Positions 27,189-36,368 of a stretch of DNA of 64,000 nt are shown in pieces. Source of the stretch: Bdellovibrionia bacterium (lineage in GTDB: Bacteria; Bdellovibrionota; Bdellovibrionia; Bdellovibrionales; JAGQZY01). A program made the translations under genes and the position numbers. The stretch's first letter is position 1; each line of letters begins with the position of its first letter. The notes below the pieces were generated by a model. The model made no database searches and was not told the DNA's origin. It saw only the letters and a program-made list of their open reading frames with translations. The DNA lies in NCBI GenBank assembly GCA_030427805.1, contig JAUICP010000001.1, positions 868,001 through 932,000 of the forward strand, written 5' to 3'.

Positions 27189-28175
27189 ATGGGAAAAATG
27201 CCAAAACAAGCACTTATCAATGCACTCAAAGTCTTTATTGCACTTGGCCTCATATATTGGCTAGTCACGGCAGGGATTCTCGACTTTGAAAGTTTCAAAA
27301 AAGTTATGCATCCCACGCCCATTATTGCTGGATTACTTCTAGAGATTTTCGCGATTTTCTCAAATAATTGGCGCTGGCTCATTCTCCTTCGCGCTCGGGG
27401 AATTAACAGCACCCACCGAGAAACCATGAGCCTCTCTCTGATCGGTATATTTTTTAATTTTGCCGTACCCGGTGGGGTGGGTGGAGATTTAGTTAAAGGC
27501 TTTTATATCGTTAAGGATTATCCAGAAAAGAAGCTTGATGCTGCCCTCACTGTTCTCGTCGATCGAATTGTGGGATTGTTTTCGATGCTCACATTGGCCC
27601 TCTTTGGTTCTCTCTTTATCTGGAGCACAATGTCACGAAGTAGCGCTCTGATGACGACCATGGGATTTATCCTTTTGATGTGGCTGGGGATTTCCGTCTT
27701 CTTTGCTTTAGCCCTTCACCCTCGAATTGGTAAAAGTGCAATGATCCCCAACTTACTGCAAAAACTTCCGGGCGGGGAGATTTTCAAAAAACTCTTCAGT
27801 GCCATTTGCGCCTACAGTGATCACAAAAAAGAACTGGGTTGGGCTTTTTTACTGAGTGCCCTTGGCCAGCAAGCCCATATTTTTATTGGGGTCATGGTTG
27901 GATACTATTTAGGTCTCGACCTTTCTATTTGGTTCTATATTTGTTTGGTTCCAATCGGTATTGTTTCCAGTATTTTGGCGATCGTGCCCGCTGGAATTGG
28001 TGTGGGGCAAGCTGCTTTTTACTTTTTGTTTAAGTTTCACTCCGAGGAAGCCGGGCAAATTGGCGCTATCATCGCAACAGCTTTACAGATTTTTCTTTTT
28101 GCATGGGGCCTCATTGGAGCGGTACTCTATTTACAGCGTAAAAAGCCGAAACAGTTGGAAGAGGTTAGTCTGTGA
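27189..28175 (+). CDS. Lysylphosphatidylglycerol synthase TM region / UPF0104 family membrane protein
   Basis: 328 residues with about eight hydrophobic helices. NNWRWLILLRARG, FFNFAVPGGVGGDLVKGFYIV and VPAGIGVGQAAFYFLF are the family hallmarks of the MprF-type flippase region (PF03706). No cytoplasmic aminoacyl-transferase domain is present, so this is the stand-alone membrane type, found next to lipid or polysaccharide genes. It may move a lipid-linked product; this is inference. Divergent from ugd (67-base gap) and overlapping mgtE by four bases (GTGA). Confidence 0.85.
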   Translation: MGKMPKQALINALKVFIALGLIYWLVTAGILDFESFKKVMHPTPIIAGLLLEIFAIFSNNWRWLILLRARGINSTHRETMSLSLIGIFFNFAVPGGVGGDLVKGFYIVKDYPEKKLDAALTVLVDRIVGLFSMLTLALFGSLFIWSTMSRSSALMTTMGFILLMWLGISVFFALALHPRIGKSAMIPNLLQKLPGGEIFKKLFSAICAYSDHKKELGWAFLLSALGQQAHIFIGVMVGYYLGLDLSIWFYICLVPIGIVSSILAIVPAGIGVGQAAFYFLFKFHSEEAGQIGAIIATALQIFLFAWGLIGAVLYLQRKKPKQLEEVSL

Positions 28176-29539
28176 TTGATGCTCGCACTAAAATGTTAAC
28201 AGCGACGATTTCTAAACTCTACCGCCGTGGGGCCGAGGGGAATATTCGTCGAATTTTACAAAAGACCCATACGGCCGATATTGCGGCTTTGTTAGAGGCT
28301 TTAGATACCGAAGAACGTCTTTCTATCTTTCAGCTCGTTCATGATCTCGATCAAAAATCGCAAATCGTTGCCTATCTCAATGAAGATCGGCAAGAAGAGA
28401 TTCTTTCTGTTCTGGATACTGCTGAAGTTGAAAAAATTGTTTCCAATATGGAAAGGGATGATGCCGCTGATTTACTAGGTCACCTTCCTGACGATGTTTC
28501 GAAGAGAATTCTCAATGCCATGGTTCAAGAGGACTCAGAGGAAGTCGAAGAACTCATGGGTTACCCAGAGGATTCCGCCGGCGGAATCATGAGTTCCGAA
28601 GTTTTAGCCATGAAAGAGGAGATGACGGTCTCTGATGTGGTCAAGGCGATACAAAAAGAGGAAGAAGACCTCATCGCTTTTTATATTTATGTGGTCAATG
28701 ATTCTGAACAGCTCGTTGGAGTTCTTAGTTTAAAGCAACTCTTGTTATCCCGACCGAGTATGAAGCTCAAAGACATTATGTCGACGGACATCATCACCGT
28801 CGCTCTTTCGACGAACCAGGCAGAAGTGGCGCGAATCGTTGAACGCTATGACTTTTTGTCATTACCAGTTGTTGATGAGTCTAATAAACTGGTGGGTGTA
28901 ATTACAGTCGATGACGTCATCGATGTCATTCGCGAAGAGGCTGAAGAAGACTTCTTGGCCATGGGACGAGCTGGCTGGACCGGAGATGCAGATATATTGG
29001 GGCTTATCAAAGCTCGTTGGCCTTGGCTCGTGTTATCTTTTATTGGTTCGAGCTTTTGTTTTTCTCTGATTTTCTTTATTACCTTTTTTGGGCAGACCCA
29101 CCTTAAAGAAAACCTTTGGTGGTTAGTCGCTGCCTTCGTTCCTATTATTTTAGTTGTTGGGGCGACGGCCGGTCACCAATCGGCAACCTTTGCCGTCGGA
29201 ATTTTGCGATCGCGAGCCGATAACAATTTATCTCCATCAAAACATATTCTTAAAGAAATGGCGGTGAGCGGCCTCTTTGCCCTGGTTTTTTGTAGCATCG
29301 TCGTACTGACTGGCTTTTTTGTTTTCGATCTCGTTTCTTTAGCCTGGATTCTTGGCTTATCCTTAAGCTTTCAGATCATCTTTTCAGTGGTTCTCGGAAG
29401 TTCAATTCCCTTTTTACTTAAACGCCTGGGCTTGGACCCTACGGTGGCCTCGATGCCTTTGTTGACGGCCATTGCCGACATCTCAGGAATTACTGTGTTG
29501 TTTGGCTCGAGCCAGATCTTTCTCGATACTTTGATTTAA
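28172..29539 (+). CDS. mgtE: Magnesium transporter MgtE
   Basis: 455 residues, full length. The N-terminal superhelical domain (about 1-130) contains DAADLLGHLPDD; paired CBS domains (about 135-260) contain MSTDIITV and GVITVDDVIDV; five membrane helices follow (about 285-455). The pore signature LDPTVASMPLLTAIADISG is near the C-terminus, with VGATAGHQSATF in the pore region. MgtE is a Mg-gated Mg channel, the N and CBS domains sensing cytoplasmic Mg. GTG start overlapping the previous gene; its stop overlaps recO (TAATG). Confidence 0.96.
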   Translation: MIDARTKMLTATISKLYRRGAEGNIRRILQKTHTADIAALLEALDTEERLSIFQLVHDLDQKSQIVAYLNEDRQEEILSVLDTAEVEKIVSNMERDDAADLLGHLPDDVSKRILNAMVQEDSEEVEELMGYPEDSAGGIMSSEVLAMKEEMTVSDVVKAIQKEEEDLIAFYIYVVNDSEQLVGVLSLKQLLLSRPSMKLKDIMSTDIITVALSTNQAEVARIVERYDFLSLPVVDESNKLVGVITVDDVIDVIREEAEEDFLAMGRAGWTGDADILGLIKARWPWLVLSFIGSSFCFSLIFFITFFGQTHLKENLWWLVAAFVPIILVVGATAGHQSATFAVGILRSRADNNLSPSKHILKEMAVSGLFALVFCSIVVLTGFFVFDLVSLAWILGLSLSFQIIFSVVLGSSIPFLLKRLGLDPTVASMPLLTAIADISGITVLFGSSQIFLDTLI

Positions 29540-30156
29540 TGGAAAAAAGTAAAGTCATTATCCTTAAAAAAACGAAGCACGGTGAATCTGATTTGATTCT
29601 CCATGCATTAAAACCCGACGGCTCAAAGATCTCACTTTTTGCCGGGGGAGCCTTGCGCAGTAAAAAGCGTTTTGGTGGAGGAATACTTGAGCCCACCCAT
29701 TACTTAGAAGTTCATTTTCAAAAGCCCACGCGCTCAAGGGACTCAACGCTCTACACATTGAAAGAAGCCAAGCTCATCAAGGACTTTGCAAGTCTTCGCA
29801 GTGATCTTGACCGCTTAGAAATAGGACTTTATTTTGTAAAAATTCTTTACCAACTCTCTGCAGAAGACACTCTCGATTCCCATGGTCTATTCAACCTTCT
29901 TGGAAATGCATTAAGTGCCGCCCAATCTTCGGAGTCTTTAAAGTTACTGCGCCTTCATTTTGATATTAAGTTACTCGCACAACTGGGTGAAATTGAGCCA
30001 TTTGATGGAGCTGAGCAGTTTTTACATATTCCGGTCTCTGAACATCTAGAGATTGAAATCTCAGACGCCAAGAGACTCTATCTTCAGGATCAAATTAAAT
30101 ATCAAATTAAGCGAAGCCTCAGTGATCGCAATCTAGATATTGAACATTCGAATTAA
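29539..30156 (+). CDS. recO: DNA repair protein RecO, short form
   Basis: 205 residues; typical RecO is about 240. The N-terminal OB-fold is clear (KHGESDLILHAL, SLFAGGALRSKKRFGG, LEPTHYLEVHF), followed by the helical domain. There is no zinc-binding Cys cluster, as in many proteobacterial RecO. RecO works with RecR to load RecA onto SSB-coated DNA. Co-transcribed with mgtE by overlap. The C-terminus is shorter than usual, but no frameshift is evident. Confidence 0.88.
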   Translation: MEKSKVIILKKTKHGESDLILHALKPDGSKISLFAGGALRSKKRFGGGILEPTHYLEVHFQKPTRSRDSTLYTLKEAKLIKDFASLRSDLDRLEIGLYFVKILYQLSAEDTLDSHGLFNLLGNALSAAQSSESLKLLRLHFDIKLLAQLGEIEPFDGAEQFLHIPVSEHLEIEISDAKRLYLQDQIKYQIKRSLSDRNLDIEHSN

Positions 30157-30163
30157 TGAGTCT

Positions 30164-32476
30164 TTAAAAGTTAAAGCTCCAACTATTGAGGATCGTCATT
30201 TTATTGTAGGTGTTGTCATCGATATTGGAATCATTGATGGTGTAGTTAATGTTGAGACCACCATTCCAATGCTCGCCGAACTTTTTGTTGAGTCCTGCTG
30301 TGATGGCGTAATTGAGGTCCCCTCTATTGTTAGCATTCTCTGTGTAGTTGAGGGTATAAAGTGAAGCCCGAGAATTAAACGTCGTCTCCCACTTCCACTT
30401 GAAGAGATAGGTCACGGCAAGATCAAGACGAATGTATCTTAGGTTTTTTCCCGTGGCTGCATTATGAGTCAAGCTCAGCTCGGGAATGAGAATGCGTCCC
30501 TTCTCTTTATTCATAACGACAATGTTGTTGTAAGTGACTTTTGTCTTCAACGCATCTCCATCATTATCGCCAGTCGAAGAATCTAACTTTGAAAGGTCAT
30601 AACGAAATTTGATATTTAAAGAGGTAAACCAATCCTTAGACATCACGAGAGTATTATTGAGAGCAATGATGGGTGAACCGAGTATTTCTTTGTACTCGCT
30701 ATCTTCGGCACTCATATAGATTGTTTCGTAGGCCGGGGCCACAGTCAATTTATAGCCCTTTTCCCAAAGCGTCGACTTGAGAGTGTAGGGGAGGCTGAGG
30801 TTGACGAGCGTAGGGTCTGTATCTCTAAGAGTTTGGTTGCTACTAAAATCGGGTTCGACCGTATAAAGGTTAAAGAGGCTGAGTTGGGTCGCAAACTCTT
30901 TTTTCTTATCTTTAATTGGTCTGTACTGAACTCCAAATTGAGTGAGAAGTCGAACCCCTTCAATGTTCGATGCAACCCCTTGGTCACGGGAAGAATCCGA
31001 AGAGAGAGTGATGTTAGAGTCATAGATAAATCCGACAGCTCCAGAGTACTTCCATCTTCGTGCTAATTCGGCCTCGTAGGCTCTTGCCCGAATAATTTGC
31101 TCAATAAACTTTTCAGCCCGCTCATCAAGTTTCGGATCTTTCGAGGTGTTGAGTACGGTTTGAAAGGCTTCGGTAGCAGGATCCCATTCCTTTTTTTGGA
31201 TAAGAATTATTCCCTTATAAAAGGCCGCCGAAGGTGCGAGGGGTTGAAGTCCCGATTTAATGGTTTTATCAAGGGCTGTGATTGCTTTTGCATTGTCTTG
31301 AAGGCGATAGTAGTTAAGGCCTTCAAAGAAGGATTTTTCAGCCGGATTGACGGAGTCATCTTCGACCAGTCCGAGAGCCACAAGAGATCTGTTAAATTGA
31401 TCAGTTCGATAGAGACTGACTCCGTATTGAAACATGTATGATTTGTTTTCGGGATCGAGTTCCAAACTCTTATCAAAGAGTTCAACGGCCTCTTTAAAGC
31501 GGCCATCCTTAAAGGCTGCCAGAGCTTGATCGGCAAAATTCTTCGCTTTGCGCTTTCTCTTTTCTCTTTCGGCTTTATCAAAAGCCCTCTGTCTTGCGAG
31601 GCGCTCAATTGCTTTGCGTCGTTCGACCTGTTCGAGTCGAATTCGCTCAGCTTCGGCCCGGGCGGCTGCTGCCATTTTTGCGAGTTCTTTTGCCTTTTCG
31701 GCGGCATCAATGGCTGCCTGGTCGATAACTTGTTTTTGTTCAAGGCCTTCATTATTTTGTTGTTGTTGAAGAGTAACGTTTTGTTTTTTTCTCAGTTCAA
31801 TCTCTTGCTTGAAAAGTTTAAGGGCATCTTTGGCCTGGGCTCTCGTATCGTAGAGCTCGATCACCTGAAAGCCATCGGGCTCTCTACGCAAGATAAATGG
31901 GCGCCTTCTGAGTTTTTTAGAGGCAATTAGTTTCTGTAGTTTTTTAATCCCTTCTTTGGTGCGAAGGAGATTTTGTGGAGGGATGTAAAACTCAGCTTTG
32001 ATATCATCGATTTGCGCCCAAGAAATGGAATAGACTCCGGCAAAGATAGAAGAGTCAGGTTCAGTTTCTTGAAGAGAAATTTGTACGATGCGCCCAGAAG
32101 CCCCATCTCTTAGAAGAACTGAGGCTGAATTGATTCGCGTACTATCTGTATTCCACTTTGGGTAGCCGTATTGGAGTCGGACGACATTGCTGGTATTGAT
32201 CGAAACTCGTTTCTTATTTTTTGACGACTCAGTGTTTTCACTATCGTCATCACTGAGGCTTGATGTGGCCTCTTTGCTATCGGCATTCTTCTTAGCCGTT
32301 TTTCTTTGCTCGTCCGGCGTTTCTTTTGAGGCAGTCTCTTTGCTATCGGCACTCGCTTTGGACTCTTCTTGATTTGATTGATTTTCTTTTGGCTGATTGT
32401 TTTCTTGGGCATTGATATGCGTAGAGAAAATAAAAAGAAATAAAAGGCAGTAGAAGAATTTAAAGCGTGTCTTCAC
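30164..32476 (-). CDS. TPR protein with C-terminal outer-membrane barrel (first paralogue)
   Basis: 770 residues. GTG start with GGAG eight bases upstream; a signal peptide ends THINAQ. Residues about 25-75 are a Ser/Glu/Lys linker. Then come a domain with a SPOR-like strand (REPDGFQVIELYDTRAQAK), an Ala/Lys/Glu coiled coil (about 225-315), two or three TPR units (GRFKEAVELFDKSLELDPENKSYMF), and a C-terminal barrel from about 480. The barrel opens with GFIYDSN and ends SWSFNF. That opening and the TPR-then-barrel design recall Slam, PgaA and BcsC outer-membrane export proteins. Its last strands (YTINDSNIDDNTYNK) match those of the protein at 55641-56960 (YTLNESSFDPRDYNR), so the two are paralogues. 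Confidence 0.78.
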   Translation of the reverse strand: MKTRFKFFYCLLFLFIFSTHINAQENNQPKENQSNQEESKASADSKETASKETPDEQRKTAKKNADSKEATSSLSDDDSENTESSKNKKRVSINTSNVVRLQYGYPKWNTDSTRINSASVLLRDGASGRIVQISLQETEPDSSIFAGVYSISWAQIDDIKAEFYIPPQNLLRTKEGIKKLQKLIASKKLRRRPFILRREPDGFQVIELYDTRAQAKDALKLFKQEIELRKKQNVTLQQQQNNEGLEQKQVIDQAAIDAAEKAKELAKMAAAARAEAERIRLEQVERRKAIERLARQRAFDKAEREKRKRKAKNFADQALAAFKDGRFKEAVELFDKSLELDPENKSYMFQYGVSLYRTDQFNRSLVALGLVEDDSVNPAEKSFFEGLNYYRLQDNAKAITALDKTIKSGLQPLAPSAAFYKGIILIQKKEWDPATEAFQTVLNTSKDPKLDERAEKFIEQIIRARAYEAELARRWKYSGAVGFIYDSNITLSSDSSRDQGVASNIEGVRLLTQFGVQYRPIKDKKKEFATQLSLFNLYTVEPDFSSNQTLRDTDPTLVNLSLPYTLKSTLWEKGYKLTVAPAYETIYMSAEDSEYKEILGSPIIALNNTLVMSKDWFTSLNIKFRYDLSKLDSSTGDNDGDALKTKVTYNNIVVMNKEKGRILIPELSLTHNAATGKNLRYIRLDLAVTYLFKWKWETTFNSRASLYTLNYTENANNRGDLNYAITAGLNKKFGEHWNGGLNINYTINDSNIDDNTYNKMTILNSWSFNF

Positions 32477-32607
32477 CGGTGAGCTCCAAGGCTGTGTAAA
32501 CTAATGTTATCTCTATTATTTTGTATTATTTGCGCGTCTTCGGCTAGGCTCTCAGGACTAATTAGAAATAGAATCATCCTTTGTCTAGCTCTTCGAAAGT
32601 CTTAAAT

Positions 32608-32635
32608 AGAAAAGCCCCTATTTGGGGGCTTTTTG
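32608..32635 (-). terminator. Terminator of the glucanase gene
   Basis: Stem AAAAGCCCC/GGGGCTTTT with a six-base loop and A/T flanks on both sides, so it may act in both directions. It lies 40 bases after the glucanase stop on the minus strand. Confidence 0.8.
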
Positions 32636-32675
32636 TGTTTCATAATTTTTCAAGATAATTAGAATATGAAGTCCA

Positions 32676-34529
32676 TTACTGCGGAATAGCAAGACTTTGA
32701 TAGGTGTGACCAAGATCAGTCATGTCGTAATATCGGTAACCATCACTTTCACGAGTCAAGCTATCGAAATAAAGTCTAGAAGGACGGCAGTTTTCCTTTT
32801 GAAAATTTCCGGCACCAAACCAGGCGTACCCCTGAACATAAGGGCGGCTTTCAAGTTCAGGGATTAGATCTCTCATAAATGCATCTACATCGGAAGTACT
32901 CAGCATATTCTTGTTTACGTAACTGGTATCGGCTTCAGTGCCCGGGAAGTTCGGAATATCAGTTCCATGACCTCTTTGAAAGAACCATTCACAAACACCC
33001 ATCTCAGTGATCCAGATGGGGAGTCGATACTTCTCCCAGAGTGCATCCAGCTGATCTGTTACACAGCTAACACCTCGATTAAAGTTAAATTTGTCATCTT
33101 TATTCAAATTATTATAGTTTGATCGACTCGCGTTATGGTCAACATCATTACAAACTTCTACTCCACTAGAGTTATGATGACACCTTTCAACCGTATCATT
33201 CCTTATGGCGTGACCATTTTGCCCCCAATTTTCGTTGTGATAATTGCAGTATAAGTGGGTAGCAATAAAATCGAGTTTTTTATCAACGCTTAGGATGCCG
33301 TTCATAAACGTCTTGAATTTATTTGTATGTGTTCTGTACCGTTCAACTCCGGAATCAATATCTTGTAGAATTTCCCCATCGATCCCTGCCATGGCGACAC
33401 TGGATGCTTTACCTGTCGGATATCTCACGTACCAATTGTATTGGTACCAAAAGTCAAGAATGTCGTTTAAGGAGCCCTCGGCCCTGTGAATAGGTACATT
33501 TTCAGTATGTGGTTCATTGATAATCAATAGTCGTTCGATCGTACCAATTGGGTAGTTAGAGGTGATATCTGAAGGGGGTTGGAGGTTCCAGTGGTCTACT
33601 GTCAGCATTGGTACGAACTCGATACTGGCATCGACACCTGGAATGGGATTACCACTCCACGTATAGTACCAGTTGACATTCAGTTCGTTTATTTTCTTTG
33701 AAGCTCTTCTTGCCTTGATACCTGTAGGGTCTTCATCGGGGTCATAGAAGTGACCGACTCCTTTTTTTCGGTTGGGCTGGGTCCTCCAGTACCATTCAAA
33801 ATGTTCCTTACAAGCTCGACTGAGATGCATAGACGATACTGCACAGTCTCTCGCGATCCATGGATTACTTTGAAAATTCCCGATGAGGTTAAAGTATAAT
33901 GTGTTTGTTAATTTTTGCAATCCGTCCGTAGATTCAATTCCATAAAAGGGACAGCTAAGACTTGTAATCGCACTTGAATTTTCTAACTGGTTGGGACTTG
34001 CTACATAAATTTTAGGGACATTGAGGTGGTTGGCCACACAGCTCATTAAGTTTTCGTCTTTAAAAGCCTTAAAGATGTCCTGGTACCATGAAAAATGTCT
34101 CATACATCTATGGCGCCTATCCCCTTCGTTGGCATAATTAAACCAATACCTGCAGACACTCTGGAGAGAGTTGTTTCCTTTTAATCCGATGCTCCTTATG
34201 AACCTTAGAGATCCAGGAATTGAATTGTGAGTGAGTAGGTTATTTTGGAAGTTGAGATATGATGCCTTTCGCAAAAGAATAAGACCATTTAGGGATCGGA
34301 TCTTACCTATACCATTCGTCGTATTATTTCCATCACATATTACTGGCCCCGTATGATTCAGAATATGGTTAACGTGAAGGTCATTCCACCTGTTAACATT
34401 GCCACGAATTGCCTTGGAAATGCACTTTTGTAAATTGACATCGGTAACCCAGTTTTTACTGTTCGCATGCGCTACGGAATTAACTGATAAAAGAAAAAGA
34501 AGGGCAATGCCCAAATTGAAACGTCTCAT
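32676..34529 (-). CDS. Secreted GH128-type beta-1,3-glucanase-like protein
   Basis: 617 residues from the ATG at 34529 (GGGG upstream). A signal peptide ends SVAHANS. Residues about 30-230 form an N-terminal region with two leucine-rich-like strands (LNGLILLRKASYLNF, LRFIRSIGLKGN) and several Cys pairs. The C-terminal about 370 residues have the GH128 (Glyco_hydro_cc) pattern: NWYYTWSG, FVPMLTVDHW, IINEPHTEN with the acid/base Glu, a His-containing IATHLYCNYH, IWITEMG with the nucleophile Glu, and GYAWFGAG. GH128 enzymes cleave beta-1,3-glucans. It sits between a FecR gene and a TPR-barrel gene, all on the minus strand. Confidence 0.82.
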   Translation of the reverse strand: MRRFNLGIALLFLLSVNSVAHANSKNWVTDVNLQKCISKAIRGNVNRWNDLHVNHILNHTGPVICDGNNTTNGIGKIRSLNGLILLRKASYLNFQNNLLTHNSIPGSLRFIRSIGLKGNNSLQSVCRYWFNYANEGDRRHRCMRHFSWYQDIFKAFKDENLMSCVANHLNVPKIYVASPNQLENSSAITSLSCPFYGIESTDGLQKLTNTLYFNLIGNFQSNPWIARDCAVSSMHLSRACKEHFEWYWRTQPNRKKGVGHFYDPDEDPTGIKARRASKKINELNVNWYYTWSGNPIPGVDASIEFVPMLTVDHWNLQPPSDITSNYPIGTIERLLIINEPHTENVPIHRAEGSLNDILDFWYQYNWYVRYPTGKASSVAMAGIDGEILQDIDSGVERYRTHTNKFKTFMNGILSVDKKLDFIATHLYCNYHNENWGQNGHAIRNDTVERCHHNSSGVEVCNDVDHNASRSNYNNLNKDDKFNFNRGVSCVTDQLDALWEKYRLPIWITEMGVCEWFFQRGHGTDIPNFPGTEADTSYVNKNMLSTSDVDAFMRDLIPELESRPYVQGYAWFGAGNFQKENCRPSRLYFDSLTRESDGYRYYDMTDLGHTYQSLAIPQ

Positions 34530-34681
34530 ACATACCCCATCCACCAAAAGTTCAGTGCTCGTTATCGGATTAGAAAGACGTGCCTAAAGAAGGCGACGAA
34601 AGATTCTTAATTTAACCCAGGAGCACTTCATTAGATTGTGGCATTAGTACGTGGCAAAGACTGTCATGTTTATAAATGAGA

Positions 34682-34704
34682 AAAGGCCTTCTTAGAAGGC
34701 CTTT
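34682..34704 (-). terminator. Terminator of the first FecR gene
   Basis: Perfect ten-pair stem AAAGGCCTTC/GAAGGCCTTT with a three-base loop; on the minus strand it is followed by TTTTCTC. It lies about 50 bases past the FecR gene stop and also before the glucanase promoter. Confidence 0.85.
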
Positions 34705-34751
34705 GACTTGTGTCTATAATAATTGACTGAGAAGTGAGTATACCGAAACGG

Positions 34752-36191
34752 CTAGTTCCCACATTCCCCCGCTGTGTTTTCAAAGCAGACATCGATCTGC
34801 AGGTTGGTAAAACCAGTGATGGTCCCAATGTCATTTTGGGTATCATCGATGACGCGAGTAGGGTCATCAGTTATTACTCCAGCCACATCGTCAATGCGGG
34901 TAAAGTCATCGCCAATTGGGATGTTATCCATATCACCCACTTCAAGTTCAGGCTCTTTAAAGTCACCACAGAACATACATCCACCGGCAGGATCACCACC
35001 AGGAATCGCTGCTGGTCCTCTCGGCGGTGGGTTGCCATCTATTGGCGGAGCATTGATTGGTTGTGGTCCCCTTGGACCACCAGCTACAGGAGCTGGCCCC
35101 TTTGATCCACCATTGGCAAGGCCCGGGTCTTTTCTTTCGCCATCAGTTGGCTCTCCAGAGCGATTGTCACCAACGGCACCATCATCGCCGGGCGCGCCTT
35201 CACCGGCGTCACCACCCTCGTCACCATCTGGGATACCATCATTGTTCCGATCGACGATGGCACCGGTGCCTCCACCGCCGCCGTTGTTTCCAACCCGTGG
35301 TCTTCGTCTTCGATCAGGACCTTGAGCATCTCTTCGGCCACGATCGTCGCCTTCCCGTGCATTGGGGCCCTTTTTATCTCCTTCATTTCGCGCGTTGCCG
35401 TCTTTCTTGTCGGGATCTTTTTTGCCGGCATCATCTTGGCTTTTACCATCGTCGGCAGGCTCTCTTTTATCAGGATCCTTTTTCTCAGGTCGTCTTCTTT
35501 GACCATCGTCGTTTCTCGCTGTGCCCTGATCCGCAGAGTCGGCTTGGGTTTCTTGATTGAGCTGTTGAAACTCGGCCTTTGGAACTTGAATAGGGGGAGC
35601 CGGTGGTTTGTTTAAAGCAATTCGAGTTTTTTGTCCGGCTCCGACCATGACTGGGTTTTTAAATTCAAAGCCATTTCCAGTAGGTTGTCCCACTTCGACC
35701 TGACCTCGAAAGGTGACGATCTCCGAAGGGGCTCCACCCTGAGGTTGTGATGTTAAAAACTGAGTTCCTCGAACCCCTGCCACTGCCGATTTGGTTTTTA
35801 CTCGGAACTGATTCTTCTTAGAGTTGTCGTAGGAGTCTTTTTTCAGGTTGGCTCTGAGTTTTCCGTAGATGACATTGATCAAAACTCGTTTTTTATTCTT
35901 GTCTTCTTTGTCGGTCTTTAGATCTTCGATAACCAATTTAGAATTGGGCGATATATGGATTTCATCTTGCGTAGGCATTTTAATAAGAGCTCTTGAGTTT
36001 GCATCTGTGACAACCGTTCCTCCAGAACAAATTCGCGCTCTTTGCCGAGCTCGTTTCATTCTCTTTGCGCCTTTTCTTTCGAGATACTGAACTTTCCCTT
36101 TTACGACGTGGAAAGTTCCGCAGGAACTTTTAAAGGCTTCGGCGGTCTTTGGTAATAGAAACACAAAACTTAGGGCAATAAGGTATTTCAT
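34752..36191 (-). CDS. FecR-domain periplasmic protein with long charged/Gly-Pro tail (first paralogue)
   Basis: 479 residues. A signal peptide ends TAEAFK. The FecR domain (about 25-200) shows FHVVKGKVQYLER, EIHISPNSKLVI, VIYGKLRANL and the diagnostic AVAGVRGTQFLT, then a strand VTFRGQVEVGQP. From about 215 to 400 the protein is low-complexity: Lys/Asp/Arg-rich, then Gly/Pro-rich, with one Ca-loop-like DRNNDGIPDGDE. The C-terminal 70 residues hold CMFCGD and two more Cys. GTAGGAG precedes the ATG. It resembles the FecR protein at 54794, and a TPR-barrel gene is nearby in both cases. Not a classical iron-sigma regulator: no sigma factor or TonB receptor is near. Confidence 0.85.
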   Translation of the reverse strand: MKYLIALSFVFLLPKTAEAFKSSCGTFHVVKGKVQYLERKGAKRMKRARQRARICSGGTVVTDANSRALIKMPTQDEIHISPNSKLVIEDLKTDKEDKNKKRVLINVIYGKLRANLKKDSYDNSKKNQFRVKTKSAVAGVRGTQFLTSQPQGGAPSEIVTFRGQVEVGQPTGNGFEFKNPVMVGAGQKTRIALNKPPAPPIQVPKAEFQQLNQETQADSADQGTARNDDGQRRRPEKKDPDKREPADDGKSQDDAGKKDPDKKDGNARNEGDKKGPNAREGDDRGRRDAQGPDRRRRPRVGNNGGGGGTGAIVDRNNDGIPDGDEGGDAGEGAPGDDGAVGDNRSGEPTDGERKDPGLANGGSKGPAPVAGGPRGPQPINAPPIDGNPPPRGPAAIPGGDPAGGCMFCGDFKEPELEVGDMDNIPIGDDFTRIDDVAGVITDDPTRVIDDTQNDIGTITGFTNLQIDVCFENTAGECGN

Positions 36192-36368
36192 GGATACTCC
36201 TACAACGTACTTCTATTAGTATTTTCGGCTCTTTAAGGGGGGAGCTTGATCGTTAATAGGGGAGTTAGAGCAAATGTTTAGAAAACTTAAGAGTCCAGTT
36301 CAATGCTCTCGAAAATGATCGTTTCAGAGCGCGGAAGTGTTGGGAATTGAAACAGGAGAGCTCGAAAA

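Noticed and set aside
35057-35560. Frames of 140-183 residues overlapping the first FecR gene (both strands)
   Set aside because: Low-complexity Arg/Asp/Gly/Pro coding sequence keeps other frames open. Only the FecR frame has a signal peptide and domain.
34752-36191. FecR protein as a classical iron-responsive anti-sigma regulator
   Set aside because: No ECF sigma factor or TonB receptor gene is nearby, and the protein has a cleavable signal peptide instead of a cytoplasmic anti-sigma domain.
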